DNA from: Geodermatophilus aquaeductus
Lineage (GTDB): Bacteria; Actinomycetota; Actinomycetes; Mycobacteriales; Geodermatophilaceae
Assembly: GCF_900182545.1 (NCBI RefSeq)
Contig: NZ_FXTJ01000006.1
Location: 186,001-250,000 of the forward strand
Direction: 5' to 3'
DNA length: 64,000 bases
The notes under the pieces were generated by a model. That model was not told the origin of the DNA. It searched no databases and saw nothing but the letters and a program-made list of their open reading frames with translations. Below, piece after piece: positions 32,768-41,582 of this stretch (the first letter of the stretch is position 1; the number at the start of each line of letters is the position of its first letter). Both the position numbers and the translations under genes were made by a program.

Positions 32768-35428
32768 TCAGCGGTCCTCGTCGCGGGAGGGGTCGCCGGG
32801 GAAGGCGTCGCGGGTGAGCAGCCGCAGCCCGTCGGCGACGTCGCCGGCGACCGTCGTCAGCCGGTCCACCGCGCCGGTGACCAGCCGGCGCACCGCGGCC
32901 GGGTCCAACCCGAGCACCGAGCCGAGCCCGGCGGCGACGTCGAGCCCCGGGAAGGCGACCGGCGGGGCGGGCACCTCGGTCCGCCCGGGCGACCACCGCA
33001 TCGCGTCGCCGGAGACGCTGACGTCCCCGCTGGCCCCCTCGAGGGCGTCGGTCAGGTCACTGCGCGCCTGCTCCACGGCCGCCTCCTCGCACCCGGCCCC
33101 GATCACGGGGCGGTGGCTGCGATGGTCCGCCGCCCGGCCGGGAGCCGCCAGCGGATCGGCCGGCAGCCGGGTGAGCACGAGCAGAGCGACGTCGTCGGCG
33201 CGGCGGGGGCCGGCCAGCGCGTCGAGCAGCCGGTCGCAGAGCGCGCCCGGGTCGGTGGTCGGGCCCTGGACCGCGACGGCGCGCAGCCGCTCGAGGCCTG
33301 CGTCGAGGTCGGCGGTGCGGCTCTCGACCAGGCCGTCGGTGTAGAAGACCAGCGTCGCGCCCGGGGCCAGTCGGCCCGCCCACTCCGGCGCCGGGCCCGG
33401 CGGTGCGCCGAGCAGCCGCCCGGGCCGGACGTCGAGCAGCTCGGCCCGCCCCCCGGCGACCAGCAGCGGCGGCAGGTGACCGGCCGAGGCGATCCGCAGG
33501 TCCCCGGTGGCGGGGTCGAGCCGGGCGAACAGCGCGGTGGCCATGCGCGGCAGCCCGAGCAGCGGCCAGCTGCCGTGCAGCCGGTCGACCAGCGCCGCCG
33601 GCCCGGGCAGGTCGACCAGCAGCGCCCGGTGCACGCTGCGCAGCTGGCCCATCGTCGCCGCGGCCGTCACGTCGTGGCCGACGACGTCGCCCACGGCCAG
33701 CGCCACGTCGCCGCCGGGCAGCGGGACGACGTCGTGGAAGTCGCCGCCGACGTCGGCGCCGCGGCTGGCCGGCAGGTAGCGGACGGCGAGGGCGTAGCCC
33801 GGCACCTCCGGCGGCGTGGGCGGCAGCAGGCTGGCCTGCAGGGTGTGGGAGGTCCGCCACTCCAGCTCGTAGCGCTGGGCGACGTCCATGCCCTGCGACA
33901 TCTGCAGGGCCAGCTGCTCGGCGGTCTCGACGTCGGCCTCGGTGAACAGGCCGTGGCGCGCGTCGGCGCCCAGCGAGATCACCCCGAGCGGCCGGTTCTC
34001 CAGCACCAGCGGCACGCAGATGAGGTCGGTGAGCTCCAGCGCGCGGGTGACGGCCAGGTGCCGCGGGCTGGTGGTGAACCGGACGAGCTCGGCCTCGTCG
34101 ACGCCGCGCAGCCAGATCGTGCGGTGCTCCACCATGGCCCGCACGCTCGGGTGGGCGCCGTCGCGGCGGGGCAGGTGGACGTCGCGGAGCTCCTCGATGA
34201 GGTGGCGCCGGGCCGGGTCGGCGTGCGCGACCACCGGCTGGACCAGCCCGCCCTCGGTCATCAGGTCGACGACGCACATGTCGGCCAGGCGGCTGACGGC
34301 GAGCTCGGCGATCCGCTCGATCGTCTCGGCCACCCCGTGCCCGGCGGCCATGAGCCGGGCGGCGTCGAGCAGGAACGCCGAGCGGGTGGCCTGGCGGGCG
34401 GTCTCCTGGTGGAGGCGGACGCGCTCCAGCGCCTGCCCGGCCTGCCGGCCGAGGGTGGCGAGCAGCTCCGCGTCGGCCTCCGGCAGGGCGCCGCGGGTGC
34501 CCGGCTCGGCCAGGCTGATCAGCTCGCTGTCGCCGACGACGCCGAGGACCAGCACGAGCGCCCCGAGGTGCCGGTCGTCGGCGGCCGACACCGGGACGAC
34601 GACGACCGCGTCCTGCGCGGCCCCGATCAGCGCCCCGGCCAGCTCCGGCCAGGCAGCGCCCAGCGCCGGCCCGACCGGCACCGTGCGCACCCCGCCGGAG
34701 CGGACGAGGTCCGCCCCGCCCTCCGCGGCCGCGGTCAGCTCGGCGAGCAGCGCGGGCCCCAGCCCGTCGCTGGCGGCCAGGACCACCGGCACCGGCCCCT
34801 GCCCGGAGACGTGGTCGGGCCCGGGGACGGCCAGCCACAGGCCGGCGCCGCTCGCGTCGACCGCGGCCCGCGCGCGCCGGACGACGACCTCGGCCACCTG
34901 CTCCGGCGAGGCCGCCGCGGCGAGCTCGGAGACCACCTGCTGCAGCGTCCGCGCCCGCCGCTCGGACTCCGTCGCGGTCCGCTGCGCCGCCAGCAGCGCC
35001 CGCTCGTAGCGCCGGCGCGAGGTCGCCTCGAACACCGTGGCCCGGACCAGCAGCGGCCGGCCACCCTCGTCGCGGACCTCGATGGCGTTGAGCAGGCACG
35101 GCAGCACCGAGCCGTCGGCGCGGACGACGTCGAGGGCCGCCTCGCGCACCGCGCCCTGCAGGCGCAGCAGCGGCGCGAGGTGGGTCTCGTAGAAGACCCG
35201 GCTGCCGGCGCTGAGCAGGTCGGGCAGCCGCAGGCCGACGACCGCGCCGGGTGTCAGACCGGTCCAGTCGCAGAACGTCCGGTTGACCTTGACCACCCGC
35301 CCGTCGGGCAGCAGCGACAGGTAGCCGCACGGGGCGTGCTCGTAGAGGTCGGCGGGGTCCTCCACCAGCAGCCGGGCCAGTTCCTCCGGCTGCTCGAGCC
35401 GGTCCCGGGGCGCAGACGGGTCTGTCAC
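32768..35428 (-). CDS. PAS-GAF-GAF-PP2C phosphatase (RsbP/RsbU-like)
   Basis: 886-residue sensor phosphatase. PAS about residues 25-135; GAF domains about 165-340 and 345-515; SpoIIE-type PP2C domain about 535-755 with GADVGGDFHD, GHDVTAAATMGQ, YTDGLVE and RRADDVALLVL, so metal-binding Asp residues are kept. A further 120-residue C-terminal tail is unassigned. It would dephosphorylate a STAS anti-sigma antagonist to release a stress sigma factor. The alpha/beta hydrolase gene upstream (7-bp gap, same strand) matches RsbQ, making an RsbQ-RsbP pair. No membrane segments. A STAS gene is encoded at 51608. Confidence 0.9.
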   Translation of the reverse strand: MTDPSAPRDRLEQPEELARLLVEDPADLYEHAPCGYLSLLPDGRVVKVNRTFCDWTGLTPGAVVGLRLPDLLSAGSRVFYETHLAPLLRLQGAVREAALDVVRADGSVLPCLLNAIEVRDEGGRPLLVRATVFEATSRRRYERALLAAQRTATESERRARTLQQVVSELAAAASPEQVAEVVVRRARAAVDASGAGLWLAVPGPDHVSGQGPVPVVLAASDGLGPALLAELTAAAEGGADLVRSGGVRTVPVGPALGAAWPELAGALIGAAQDAVVVVPVSAADDRHLGALVLVLGVVGDSELISLAEPGTRGALPEADAELLATLGRQAGQALERVRLHQETARQATRSAFLLDAARLMAAGHGVAETIERIAELAVSRLADMCVVDLMTEGGLVQPVVAHADPARRHLIEELRDVHLPRRDGAHPSVRAMVEHRTIWLRGVDEAELVRFTTSPRHLAVTRALELTDLICVPLVLENRPLGVISLGADARHGLFTEADVETAEQLALQMSQGMDVAQRYELEWRTSHTLQASLLPPTPPEVPGYALAVRYLPASRGADVGGDFHDVVPLPGGDVALAVGDVVGHDVTAAATMGQLRSVHRALLVDLPGPAALVDRLHGSWPLLGLPRMATALFARLDPATGDLRIASAGHLPPLLVAGGRAELLDVRPGRLLGAPPGPAPEWAGRLAPGATLVFYTDGLVESRTADLDAGLERLRAVAVQGPTTDPGALCDRLLDALAGPRRADDVALLVLTRLPADPLAAPGRAADHRSHRPVIGAGCEEAAVEQARSDLTDALEGASGDVSVSGDAMRWSPGRTEVPAPPVAFPGLDVAAGLGSVLGLDPAAVRRLVTGAVDRLTTVAGDVADGLRLLTRDAFPGDPSRDEDR

Positions 35429-35435
35429 GGCCGGA

Positions 35436-36233
35436 TCAGAGGGTGCGCAGGAACGCCCGGATCGCCGCGGCCGTCTCCTCCGGCGCGGACAGGTGCGGGC
35501 AGTGCCCGGTGGCCGACAGCCGCGTGAACACGCTGCCCGGGACCCGGGAGTGCACGTAGCGGCCGACGACCTCCGGCGCGATGGCGTCGTCGGTGCACTG
35601 CAGCACGAGCGTCGGCACGCGGACCGCCGGGAGGTCGTCGCGGTTGTCGGAGAGGAAGGTGACCCGGGCGAAGTCGCGGGCGATCCGGGGGTCGGTGCGG
35701 CAGAAGCTCTCGGCCAGCTCGAGGGCCACGTCGGGGTTGTCCGGGCCGGCGACCAGGGGGGCCAGCGCCGCGGACCACTGCGCCGGGTTGCTGTCCAGGG
35801 ACTCCAGGAGTGCGGCGACGTCGGCCCGGCTGAAGCCGCCGGTGTAGTCCTCGTCGTCGACGTAGCGGGGGCTGGGCCCGACCATCACCAGGGCCCCGAA
35901 GCGCTCCGGCGCCGTCAGCACCGCCAGGACGCCGATCATCGAGCTCACCGAGTGGCCCACCAGGACGACGTCGGTCAGGTCCAGCTCCCGGACGACCTCG
36001 ACGAGGTCCTCGGCGTAGCCGCGCAGCGAGCCGTGCCGCTCCGGGTCGTAGGCGGAGAGGTCCGATCCGCCCGCGCCGACGTGGTCAAAGGTGACCACCC
36101 GGTGGTCGGCCGCGAAGTGCGGCACCACGGCCCGCCACATCGTCTGGTCGCAGCCGAAACCGTGGGCGAAGACCATCGGCCGGGCGGTCCCCGGCCCACT
36201 CACGCGCACGCAGTTCCGCGTGGCCACGCTCAC
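35436..36233 (-). CDS. RsbQ/KAI2-like alpha/beta hydrolase
   Basis: 265 residues, the length of B. subtilis RsbQ. MVFAHGFGCDQTMWR, FDHVGAGGSD, GHSVSSMIG (nucleophile Ser), LVMVGPSPRY, QCTDDAIAP (Asp) and TGHCPHLS (His) closely follow RsbQ and the plant D14/KAI2 receptors. In B. subtilis RsbQ is needed for RsbP to report energy stress, probably by binding or hydrolysing a small hydrophobic ligand. GTG 36233. It directly precedes the phosphatase gene, supporting that role. The ligand is unknown. Confidence 0.9.
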   Translation of the reverse strand: MSVATRNCVRVSGPGTARPMVFAHGFGCDQTMWRAVVPHFAADHRVVTFDHVGAGGSDLSAYDPERHGSLRGYAEDLVEVVRELDLTDVVLVGHSVSSMIGVLAVLTAPERFGALVMVGPSPRYVDDEDYTGGFSRADVAALLESLDSNPAQWSAALAPLVAGPDNPDVALELAESFCRTDPRIARDFARVTFLSDNRDDLPAVRVPTLVLQCTDDAIAPEVVGRYVHSRVPGSVFTRLSATGHCPHLSAPEETAAAIRAFLRTL

Positions 36234-36393
36234 ACGGCGACCGTAACGGACGACTGCGTCGCTGTCCCCGCCCGGCTCGCCCCGTTCGCGCGCCGACCCC
36301 TGTCGCGCCGTCCGGCGGGCTCCTACCCTGCCCTCGTCGCCGGTAGCGACCGATCCGGTTCCGACCTCCCGACCAGCCGCATCGAGGTGCCCC

Positions 36394-37110
36394 ATGACCG
36401 TCGCGACGGCTCCCCCGCGTCCCGCTCCCGTGCGCCCGGCCGCCACCCGCGCCGGCGACTCGGAGCGCGTGCTGCACCGGCTGGTCCGCCGCGAGCTGCG
36501 GCTGCTGGCCGAGCTGTCGACCTGGGCACCGGCCGGCGACCCCGCGCGCGTGGCCGCCCTCACCCGGCACGCCGACCTGCTCGGGCGGGTGCTCCTGGGC
36601 CACCACGCCGTGGAACGCGACCTGCTGTGGCCGGCCCTGCTGCGCGCGCTGCCCGCCGACCTCGCCGGGCCCGCCCGCGACCGCGTCGCCGACTGGACCG
36701 CGCGCTGCGCCGCCGTGGACAACCGGCTGCGCGACCTGTCCACCGCCGCACGGCAGTGGGCGGTGGCCGGCACTCCGCCGGCCCGCGACGCCTTCGCCCT
36801 CACCTGCCTCGACCTCGCGGCCGCCGTGGACGCGCAGACCGCGGCCGAGGAGCGGGACCTGCTGCCGCTGCTGGAGGCGCACCTGCCCGCCCGCGAGTGG
36901 ACGGCGGTCACCCGGACCGTGCGGCCGGCGCTCAGCCCGCGCGAACAGCTGACGGTGCTGGGGCTGGCCCTCGAGGACGCCGGTCCCGCGGAGCGGGCGC
37001 GGCTGCTGTCGGGACTGGGCCGGGGGACCCGGCTGGTGTGGCGGCTGGTCGGCCGGTCACGTCACCGCGCGGCCGTGGTCCGGCTCCGCGGGGCACCGCC
37101 GGCCCGGTAG
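36394..37110 (+). CDS. hemerythrin-like domain protein
   Basis: 238 residues. HADLLGRVLLGHHAVERDLLWPAL and AEERDLLPLLE are the His/Glu-rich helices that hold a di-iron centre in hemerythrins. Actinobacterial members may sense O2 or NO. A basic C-terminal tail (RLVWRLVGRSRHRAAVVRLR) may touch the membrane or DNA. ATG 36394; divergent from the RsbQ-like gene across 160 bp. Confidence 0.75.
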   Translation: MTVATAPPRPAPVRPAATRAGDSERVLHRLVRRELRLLAELSTWAPAGDPARVAALTRHADLLGRVLLGHHAVERDLLWPALLRALPADLAGPARDRVADWTARCAAVDNRLRDLSTAARQWAVAGTPPARDAFALTCLDLAAAVDAQTAAEERDLLPLLEAHLPAREWTAVTRTVRPALSPREQLTVLGLALEDAGPAERARLLSGLGRGTRLVWRLVGRSRHRAAVVRLRGAPPAR

Positions 37111-37178
37111 GCGCTGGAGGAGAGCGGGCGCGACGACGGGCCCGCCTCCCAGATCGGCCCTTCTACCGCTCCGAGATC

Positions 37179-37234
37179 GGCCCCTCTGCAGGGCCCCACG
37201 GCGAGCTCGCGAGTCGTGGGGGGCAGAGGGGTCC
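37179..37234. repeat. hairpin family B, copy 1
   Basis: Outer arms CCCCTCTGC / GCAGAGGGG and inner arms CCCCACG / CGTGGGG around the loop GCGAGCTCGCGAG. It ends two bases from the zinc-ribbon stop codon (minus strand reads stop-AA-GGACCCC). Copies at 50229 and 53276. Confidence 0.85.
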
Positions 37235-37236
37235 TT

Positions 37237-37389
37237 CTACCAGCGGGACGTGCCGCAGTCGCGGCAGCGCTTCTTGGCCGTGGTCGTGGAGCCCTGGCAG
37301 TTCGGGCAGGTCCAGGTGGCCACGGCGGCGTGCTCGGTGGTGCGCTCGGTGGTGCGCTCGACGGGACGTTCGGTCGTGGTGGTGCTCAT
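37237..37389 (-). CDS. 50-residue zinc-ribbon protein
   Basis: Short gene: ATG 37389, stop TAG 37237. A Thr/Glu-rich N-terminus (TTTTERPVERTTERTTEH) is followed by WTCPNCQG and KKRCRDCGTSRW, two CxxC knuckles 11 residues apart, a zinc ribbon. A GGGGAG site stands at normal spacing before the ATG, and hairpin copy B1 follows the stop at once. Probably a small nucleic-acid or protein-binding factor; no function assigned. Confidence 0.75.
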   Translation of the reverse strand: MSTTTTERPVERTTERTTEHAAVATWTCPNCQGSTTTAKKRCRDCGTSRW

Positions 37390-37638
37390 GGGTGTACTCC
37401 CCTGTCGTCCGGGAGCCCCCGACGGTAGGCAGCCGGGATGACGGGGAGGTGTCCTGCGGGTTGCGGGACGTCACGGTCTCCCCTGACTCCTCCGCCATCC
37501 CGCCACCGAGCACTGGCAGGGCACTGGTGGGGCGCTGCAAGTGGGGCGCCCCAGTCGGGCTGCAGTCCCGCACATGCGGTGCGCGCGAGCGTCCTCGCAG
37601 CGAGCCGGACCCCGGCTCCCGACCGAGGAGACACTGCC

Positions 37639-38316
37639 ATGACCCGCACTGCTTCCACCCGCTCCCGCCTCACCCGCGCCCTGCTGCGCACCGCCGTCCC
37701 CGCCACCGCGGTCGCCGCCGTGATCGCCACCGCGGGCCCGGCCTCGGCCGGCGGCACCGAGTACAACGCCTACGACACCGACGCCAACGGCTGGATCGAC
37801 CTCTACGCCTTCGACGACAGCGGCGACTGGTACGAGGACACCTGGGCCGTCGACTGGGACGAGGACGGCTACGTCGAGCAGGTCGCCGTCGACACCGACC
37901 TCGACGGCTGGGCCGACACCTTCGCCTTCGACAGCGACGAGGACGGCTACGTCGAGGAGGTCGGCGTCGACACGACCGGCAACGCGCTGCCGGACGTGTG
38001 GGGCGCCGACACCGACTACGACGGCTACGTGGACGCGGCGGCCTACGACGTCGACGACGACGGGTACGCCGACTACTCCGAGGCGATGGCGCCGACCTCC
38101 TACGCCTACGCGTCGGTGACCTACGTCTTCGCCGAGGCCGACGGCTGGACCTACTGGGAGCTGTCCGTCGAGTACGGCTACGGCCTGACCAGCGGCCACG
38201 ACTCCGACGACACCGGCATCGAGGCGCCGAAGGCCGGCACGCTGCAGATCACCGCCAACACCGCCGACGACGACGCGGTGACCGACGCCGTCGACGCCCT
38301 GGCCGGCCTGTTCTGA
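37639..38316 (+). CDS. secreted protein with eight 13-residue Asp-rich (Ca-binding-like) repeats
   Basis: 225 residues. A basic N-terminus and hydrophobic helix end in GPASAGG, a signal peptidase I site. After it come eight contiguous 13-residue units of the pattern DxDxDGYV(D/E)xxxV (for example DWDEDGYVEQVAV, DTDLDGWADTFAF), from about residue 47 to 150, so Asp ladders recur at fixed steps as in calcium-binding EF-hand loops or thrombospondin-3 repeats. A beta-rich ~70-residue C-terminal domain follows. Probably an extracellular Ca2+-dependent structural or adhesive protein. ATG 37639 has GAGGAG upstream. The 249-bp leader (37390-37638) has a hairpin TGGGGCGC / GCGCCCCA at 37528-37553 that may mark its 5' UTR or a terminator. 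Confidence 0.78.
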   Translation: MTRTASTRSRLTRALLRTAVPATAVAAVIATAGPASAGGTEYNAYDTDANGWIDLYAFDDSGDWYEDTWAVDWDEDGYVEQVAVDTDLDGWADTFAFDSDEDGYVEEVGVDTTGNALPDVWGADTDYDGYVDAAAYDVDDDGYADYSEAMAPTSYAYASVTYVFAEADGWTYWELSVEYGYGLTSGHDSDDTGIEAPKAGTLQITANTADDDAVTDAVDALAGLF

Positions 38317-38337
38317 CCTGCAGATGAGTGCCCACCG

Positions 38338-39102
38338 ATGAGTCGGAGAGCCGGCGCCGGTCGGGAGGACGTGGGCACCTCCTTCCTCCTCGTCCCCGGC
38401 GCCGGCGGCCGTGCCTGGTACTGGCACCGGCTGGTCCCCGAGCTCGAGCGGCGGGGACACCGCGCGGTCGCCGTCGACCTCCCGGCCGGCGACGACGCCG
38501 CGGGACTCGAGGCCTACGCCGCCGTGGCGACGGCCGCGCTGGACGCCCTCGTCGCAGGAGGGGACGGCGCGGACGGGGACGCCGTGGTGGTCGGGCAGTC
38601 GATGGGCGGCCTCACCGCACCGCTGGTCGCCGCGCGGCGGCCGGTCCGGCTGCTGGTCCTGCTCAACGCGATGGTGCCCCGCCCCGGCGAGACCGGCGGC
38701 GAGTGGTGGGACGCCGTCGGCCAGGCCGCCGCCCGCGACGACCTGGCCCGGTCACAGGAGCGCGCCGTCGACGCCGACCCCGACGCCGACTTCTCCCACG
38801 ACGTGCCGCCGGAGGTGTGGGCGGCCGGCGCGGAGCACGCGTTCGCGCAGTCGGGCACGCCGTTCACCGAGCCGTGGCCGCTGGCCACCTGGCCGGACGT
38901 GCCCACCCGGGTGCTCGCCGGCCGCGACGACCGCTTCTTCCCGCCGGCGCTGCAGCGGCGGGTGGCGCGGGAGCGGCTGGGCCTGGAAGTCGGCGAGGTG
39001 CCCGGCGGGCACCTGTGCGCGCTGAGCCGGCCGGAGGCGCTGGCTGCCGCCCTCGACGGCCTGGTGGCGCAGACCTCGTCCCGACACGCGGACCGGACGT
39101 GA
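38338..39102 (+). CDS. alpha/beta hydrolase (salicylate esterase-like)
   Basis: 254 residues. FLLVPGAGGRAWYWHRL, nucleophile in VVVGQSMGGL, AGRDDRFFP (Asp) and PGGHLCALSRPEAL (His) give the full triad of the plant-MES/PnbA-like hydrolase group. Substrate unknown. It starts 22 bp after the repeat protein and precedes helD; whether these form an operon is uncertain because helD has its own likely promoter. Confidence 0.85.
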   Translation: MSRRAGAGREDVGTSFLLVPGAGGRAWYWHRLVPELERRGHRAVAVDLPAGDDAAGLEAYAAVATAALDALVAGGDGADGDAVVVGQSMGGLTAPLVAARRPVRLLVLLNAMVPRPGETGGEWWDAVGQAAARDDLARSQERAVDADPDADFSHDVPPEVWAAGAEHAFAQSGTPFTEPWPLATWPDVPTRVLAGRDDRFFPPALQRRVARERLGLEVGEVPGGHLCALSRPEALAAALDGLVAQTSSRHADRT

Positions 39103-39211
39103 CAGGACGGGGGTGAATGGCGCAGGATGGTCGATTGCCGCGCGCGCCGGAAATGGCGGGCGAAATGGCACCGAAAACGAACTGGCGACCATTCTAGCAG
39201 AGGGAAGTGCA

Positions 39212-41524
39212 TTGCCGGCGACCCCGTCCGACGTCGTCCCCGACCCCGACCTGGCCCTCGAGCAGGAGTACGTCACCGACCTCTACACCCGCCTGGACGC
39301 CGCCCGCGACCTGGCCGAGCGGCGCTGGCGGCAGGCGATCTCCTGGCCCGCCGTCGACCCGCAGGCGCTGCAGGAGCGCGACGCCACCGTGCGCTTCCAC
39401 GGCGAGCGGATGGTCGCCTTCGACGCCGCCGAGGCCGGGCTGTGCGTGGGCCGCATCGACCGCGCCGACGACGGCGGGGCGCTCTACGTCGGCCGCATCG
39501 GCCTGCCCGGCGACGACCCCGCCCAGGACCCCGCGCTGGTCGACTGGCGCGCCCCGGCCGCGCGCCCGTTCTACGTGGCCACGCCGGTGCACCCGCTGGG
39601 CATCGTGCGGCGCCGGCACATCCGCACTCGCGGGCGCACCGTCGTCCGCCTCGACGACGAGGTGCTGACCACGGGCCTGGCCGGCTCGGGGCTCACCGGC
39701 GAGGCCGCGCTGCTGTCGGCGCTGGACGCCTCGCGCACCGGGCGCATGACCGACATCGTGCGCACCATCCAGGCCGAGCAGGACCGGATCATCCGCAGCG
39801 ACGCCGCCGGCGTGCTCGTCGTCCAGGGCGGCCCGGGCACCGGCAAGACCGCGGTCGCGCTGCACCGGGCGGCCTACCTGCTCTACACGCACCGCGAGCG
39901 GCTGGCCCGCCGCGGCCTGCTCGTCGTCGGCCCGACGCCGACCTTCCTGCGCTACATCGCCGACGTGCTTCCCTCCCTCGGCGAGACCGGCGTGCTGCTG
40001 TCGGGCCTCGGCCAGCTGCGCCCCGGGCTGGACGCGCGCGGCGAGGAGTCACCGCAGACGGCGGCGGTCAAGGGCCGGCTGGAGATGGTCGACGTGCTGC
40101 GCGCCGCGATCGCCGGCCGGCAGGTGGTGCCCGACGGCCCCCGCGAGGTCGAGGTCGACGGGTTCCGGCTGCGGCTGCGGCCGATCGACGTCACGCGCGC
40201 CCAGGCCGCCGCCCGCCGCGCCGACCCGCTGCACAACCTGGCCCGGCCGTTCTTCGTGCGGCGGGTCGTCGACACGCTGACCAAGCGGTACGCCGACCGG
40301 CTCGGCCGCGACGTGCAGGCCGGCGCGGAACTGCTGGACCGGGAGGACGTCGCCGCGCTGCGCCGCGAGGTGGCCGAGCACCCGGCCGTGCGCTCGCTGC
40401 TGGCCGAGCTGTGGCCGGTGCTCACCCCGGAGCGGCTGCTCACCGACCTGTTCGCCGACCCCGCGCGCATCGCCGCGGCCACGCCGGGCTGGTCCGACGT
40501 CGACCGCGCGCTGCTGCACCGTCCCCGCGGGTCGCAGTGGACGCCGGCCGACGTCCCGCTGCTGGAGGAGGCGGAGGAGCTGCTCGGCTTCGACGACAGC
40601 GCGCAGCGGGCCCGCGCCGACCGGGACCGGCAGCGGGCGCTGCGCCGCGCGCAGGAGACCCTCGACGTGCTGCACGGCTCCCGCTCGGTGGACCTCGAGG
40701 ACGAGCACCTGGAGGCCGAGGTGCTCAGCGCCGGCGACCTGCTGTCGGCCGAGGACCTCGCCGACCGGCAGCGCGAGCTGGACCTGCGCACCACCGCCGA
40801 GCGGGCCGCCGCCGACCGCACCTGGACCTTCGGCCACGTCGTCGTCGACGAGGCCCAGGAGCTGTCCCCGATGGCCTGGCGGCTGCTCGTGCGCCGGTGC
40901 CCGACCCGGTCGATGACCGTCGTCGGCGACGTCGCGCAGACCGGCAGCCTGGCCGGCGCGCAGCGCTGGGACGCCGTCCTGCGCCCGCACGTGGGCGACG
41001 CGTGGCGGCTGGAGGAGCTGACGGTCAACTACCGGACGCCGGCGGAGGTCATGGAGGTGGCCGCCGACGTGCTCGCCGCCACCGGCACCGGGCTCACGCC
41101 GCCGCGGTCGGTGCGCACCGGTGGCACGCCGCCGGTCGCCGAGGTGACCGGGGAGGCGGAGCTGGCCGAGCGGGTGGCCGAGGTGGCCGCGGACCTGGCC
41201 GGCCGGGAGGGGACGACGTCGGTGCTCGTGCCGCCGTCACGGCGGGCCGGCGTCGTCGCGGCGCTCGGGGCGCTGCGGCCGGACGTGCAGTCCGGCCCGG
41301 GCGCGGACTCCTCGCTGGGACCGGTCGTGCTCGTCCCGGGCGAGGCCAAGGGCCTGGAGTTCGACTCGGTGGTGGTCGCCGATCCGCAGGGCGTGCTCGA
41401 CGAGGGCGTGCGGGGGCTCAACGACCTCTACGTCGCGCTCACCCGCGCCACCCAGCGGCTGACCGTGCTCTCCCCCGGCCCGCTGCCCGCGGTGCTCGAC
41501 CGGCTGGCACCCGCCGTCGTCTAG
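39212..41524 (+). CDS. helD: HelD-like UvrD/Rep-family RNA polymerase-associated helicase
   Basis: 770 residues. GGPGTGKTAVALH (Walker A, about residue 208), VVDEAQELSPMAW (motif II, about 546), VVGDVAQTGSLAG, and TRATQRLTV near the end place it with the HelD proteins that pry RNA polymerase from stalled or inactive states. DLALEQEYVTDLYTRLD is the coiled N-terminal arm that enters the polymerase secondary channel in relatives. TTG 39212 is used because GAGGGA lies 8 bases before it and the sequence 39120-39210 is distinctly AT-richer, like a promoter; GTG 39113 would add 33 residues with no conservation. Confidence 0.88.
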   Translation: MPATPSDVVPDPDLALEQEYVTDLYTRLDAARDLAERRWRQAISWPAVDPQALQERDATVRFHGERMVAFDAAEAGLCVGRIDRADDGGALYVGRIGLPGDDPAQDPALVDWRAPAARPFYVATPVHPLGIVRRRHIRTRGRTVVRLDDEVLTTGLAGSGLTGEAALLSALDASRTGRMTDIVRTIQAEQDRIIRSDAAGVLVVQGGPGTGKTAVALHRAAYLLYTHRERLARRGLLVVGPTPTFLRYIADVLPSLGETGVLLSGLGQLRPGLDARGEESPQTAAVKGRLEMVDVLRAAIAGRQVVPDGPREVEVDGFRLRLRPIDVTRAQAAARRADPLHNLARPFFVRRVVDTLTKRYADRLGRDVQAGAELLDREDVAALRREVAEHPAVRSLLAELWPVLTPERLLTDLFADPARIAAATPGWSDVDRALLHRPRGSQWTPADVPLLEEAEELLGFDDSAQRARADRDRQRALRRAQETLDVLHGSRSVDLEDEHLEAEVLSAGDLLSAEDLADRQRELDLRTTAERAAADRTWTFGHVVVDEAQELSPMAWRLLVRRCPTRSMTVVGDVAQTGSLAGAQRWDAVLRPHVGDAWRLEELTVNYRTPAEVMEVAADVLAATGTGLTPPRSVRTGGTPPVAEVTGEAELAERVAEVAADLAGREGTTSVLVPPSRRAGVVAALGALRPDVQSGPGADSSLGPVVLVPGEAKGLEFDSVVVADPQGVLDEGVRGLNDLYVALTRATQRLTVLSPGPLPAVLDRLAPAVV

Positions 41525-41582
41525 CGGCCGTCCGCAACCGGCGCGGCAGCGGCTCACAAGGCGGGTCCGGAGGCTGGGCAGC

